In this document: piece after piece, positions 63,054 to 64,000 of the stretch
Layout: the number at the start of each line of letters is the position of its first letter
Position numbering within the stretch: position 1 is the stretch's first letter
NCBI RefSeq assembly: GCF_003443655.1
Contig: NZ_CP031941.1
Coordinates: 4,152,501 to 4,216,500 of the forward strand
Direction of reading: 5' to 3'
Length of the DNA stretch: 64,000 nucleotides
Origin: Nostoc sphaeroides
GTDB taxonomy: Bacteria > Cyanobacteriota > Cyanobacteriia > Cyanobacteriales > Nostocaceae
Program-made: the position numbers and the translations under genes
Notes under the pieces: generated by a model
The model's database searches: none
Told to the model about the DNA's origin: nothing
The model's input: only the letters and a program-made list of their open reading frames with translations

Positions 63054-64000
63054 TTACAATGGCTTGACGACAACTACACCATAAGCATCTGGGGAAAGAT
63101 ACTCTTTGGCTGCTTGCATCAAGTCGGTTGCATCTTGGCTCTGAATATGATCTGGGTAGTTAAAGGCGGGTTCTAAATCTCCCACCAAAGACTGATAATA
63201 ACCATACAACCCTGTGCGATCGCTTGGTGTTTCATTGCTAAAAATAAATCTGTTCGCTACTCGCCGCCGTACACGGGCAATTTCTGACTCTGTGACTAAC
63301 TCAGTTTGGACTGTGCGAATATGTTGAGCGATCGCATCTTCTACTTCTGCTAAATTTTCCACTGCACATTTAGCTGAAATATAAAATGTCCCTTGCAGCT
63401 GATTGCTCATGTTGCTCACAGAAATTGAAGAAACTAATCCCCGTTCTTCTCGTAAATCCCTCACCAGCCTTGATGTTCGTCCATGTCCCAAAATTCCTGC
63501 TAAAACATCTAGTCCATAGGTGCGATCTAACTGAACCATTCCTGGAACCCGCCAAACCATCACTAGTCTTGCTTGCTGGAGACTTTCATCTACAAATTCT
63601 CGACGGACAATTTCTGTAAATGGTTGCTCAGTGGGCAGTGGGGAGTGGGTAACGCGATTAATCGTGTCTCTACTGAGTTTTGTAAATCCTTCAGCAACGA
63701 TCGCAATTAATTCTTCCACAGGCAAATTGCCCACAGCTACAGCAGTAATTGACTGGGGTTGATACCAACTAGTATGAAAATCTCGCATCTGCTGGGGTTT
63801 CAGTTCAGCAATCACCGATTCTGGCCCCAATACTGCACGGCGATAAGGTAGTTTATCAAAGGCTGTCTCCATCGCCCGCCTAAATGTCCGCCGTTGGGGA
63901 TTATCCTCTGAACGCCTAATTTCTTCTAAAACTACTAATCGCTCCCGTTCAAAAGCATCATCAGGAATACTCGCATTGGATACTACATCTATTTGTAGTG
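63054..64000 (-). CDS. M16 (pitrilysin-family) peptidase, C-terminal part
   Basis: The minus-strand frame runs to the window edge (an internal ATG at 63872 is not the start), giving 315 codons of the C-terminal half. LQQARLVMVWRVPGMVQLDR and LAGILGHGRTSRLVRDLREE are typical of M16 domains, and PDDAFEREREVVLEEIRR-like DDAFERERLVVLEEIRRSED at the edge is the conserved linker after the HxxEH zinc motif, which must lie outside. In the middle, RDTINRVTHSPLPTE is encoded by a repeat (63636-63683). It degrades peptides, probably in the periplasm. Incomplete here. Confidence 0.88.
   Translation of the reverse strand, partial: LQIDVVSNASIPDDAFERERLVVLEEIRRSEDNPQRRTFRRAMETAFDKLPYRRAVLGPESVIAELKPQQMRDFHTSWYQPQSITAVAVGNLPVEELIAIVAEGFTKLSRDTINRVTHSPLPTEQPFTEIVRREFVDESLQQARLVMVWRVPGMVQLDRTYGLDVLAGILGHGRTSRLVRDLREERGLVSSISVSNMSNQLQGTFYISAKCAVENLAEVEDAIAQHIRTVQTELVTESEIARVRRRVANRFIFSNETPSDRTGLYGYYQSLVGDLEPAFNYPDHIQSQDATDLMQAAKEYLSPDAYGVVVVKPL

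Overview
The window is chromosomal DNA of a filamentous, Nostoc-like cyanobacterium. The evidence is the very frequent palindrome GCGATCGC (HIP1), heptanucleotide tandem repeats, many short hairpin repeats between and inside genes, and gene families typical of cyanobacteria: CSP41-like epimerase, CrtD carotenoid desaturase, DUF2808, TMEM14, TVP38 pairs, and a Ser/Thr kinase-ATPase-histidine kinase giant. There is no rRNA, tRNA, CRISPR array or prophage that I can support.

Layout. 0-9 kb: end of an epimerase gene, a Uma2-family protein, an SMP-30 lactonase, an Lhr-type helicase, DoxX and DUF2808 proteins, a PIN-type toxin-antitoxin pair followed by about 750 bp of tandem repeats, and a glycosyltransferase. 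9-13 kb: two TVP38/TMEM64 membrane proteins and a MerA-like flavoprotein. 13-20 kb: a PA14/Calx-beta/sugar dehydrogenase protein, then a shredded mgtE gene carrying an IS200/IS605-type element (tnpA, tnpB). 20-28 kb: a short-chain dehydrogenase, a frameshifted ATP-grasp-like gene, HicAB, an S-adenosylmethionine hydrolase and a CPBP protease fusion. 28-47 kb: aspS, a chloramphenicol-phosphotransferase-like gene, a membrane/pentapeptide protein, crtD, a saccharopine dehydrogenase-like gene, a Na+/H+ antiporter, two glycosyltransferases and a secreted beta-propeller. 47-56 kb: the 1814-residue kinase, aspartoacylase and an N-acylglucosamine 2-epimerase homologue. 56-61 kb: a compact minus-strand module of a DUF815 ATPase, a membrane coiled-coil protein with a TerB-C-like tail and a DUF2791/BrxC-D-like ATPase, followed by a damaged HigBA pair. 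61-64 kb: TMEM14, fructosamine kinase and an M16 peptidase cut by the window edge, with over 600 bp of tandem repeats between the last two genes.

Two themes stand out. First, the 56.7-60.8 kb ATPase/TerB-C module is the best candidate for a poorly described system, probably DNA processing or defence; an Lhr-type helicase of the kind found with such ATPases lies elsewhere in the window. Second, small non-autonomous repeats are unusually active. At least five families with terminal inverted repeats are visible. One insertion has a clean 9-bp target duplication, one element is nested in another, and cores are exchanged between different termini. Several repeat pieces have been absorbed in frame into conserved protein genes: SAM hydrolase, TMEM14, the giant kinase, M16 peptidase and a CU044_2847-like protein. 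Decay is also common: mgtE, a pirin, an Rpn/DUF2887 gene, a PGM1-related ligase, HigB and a Uma2 gene are all broken.
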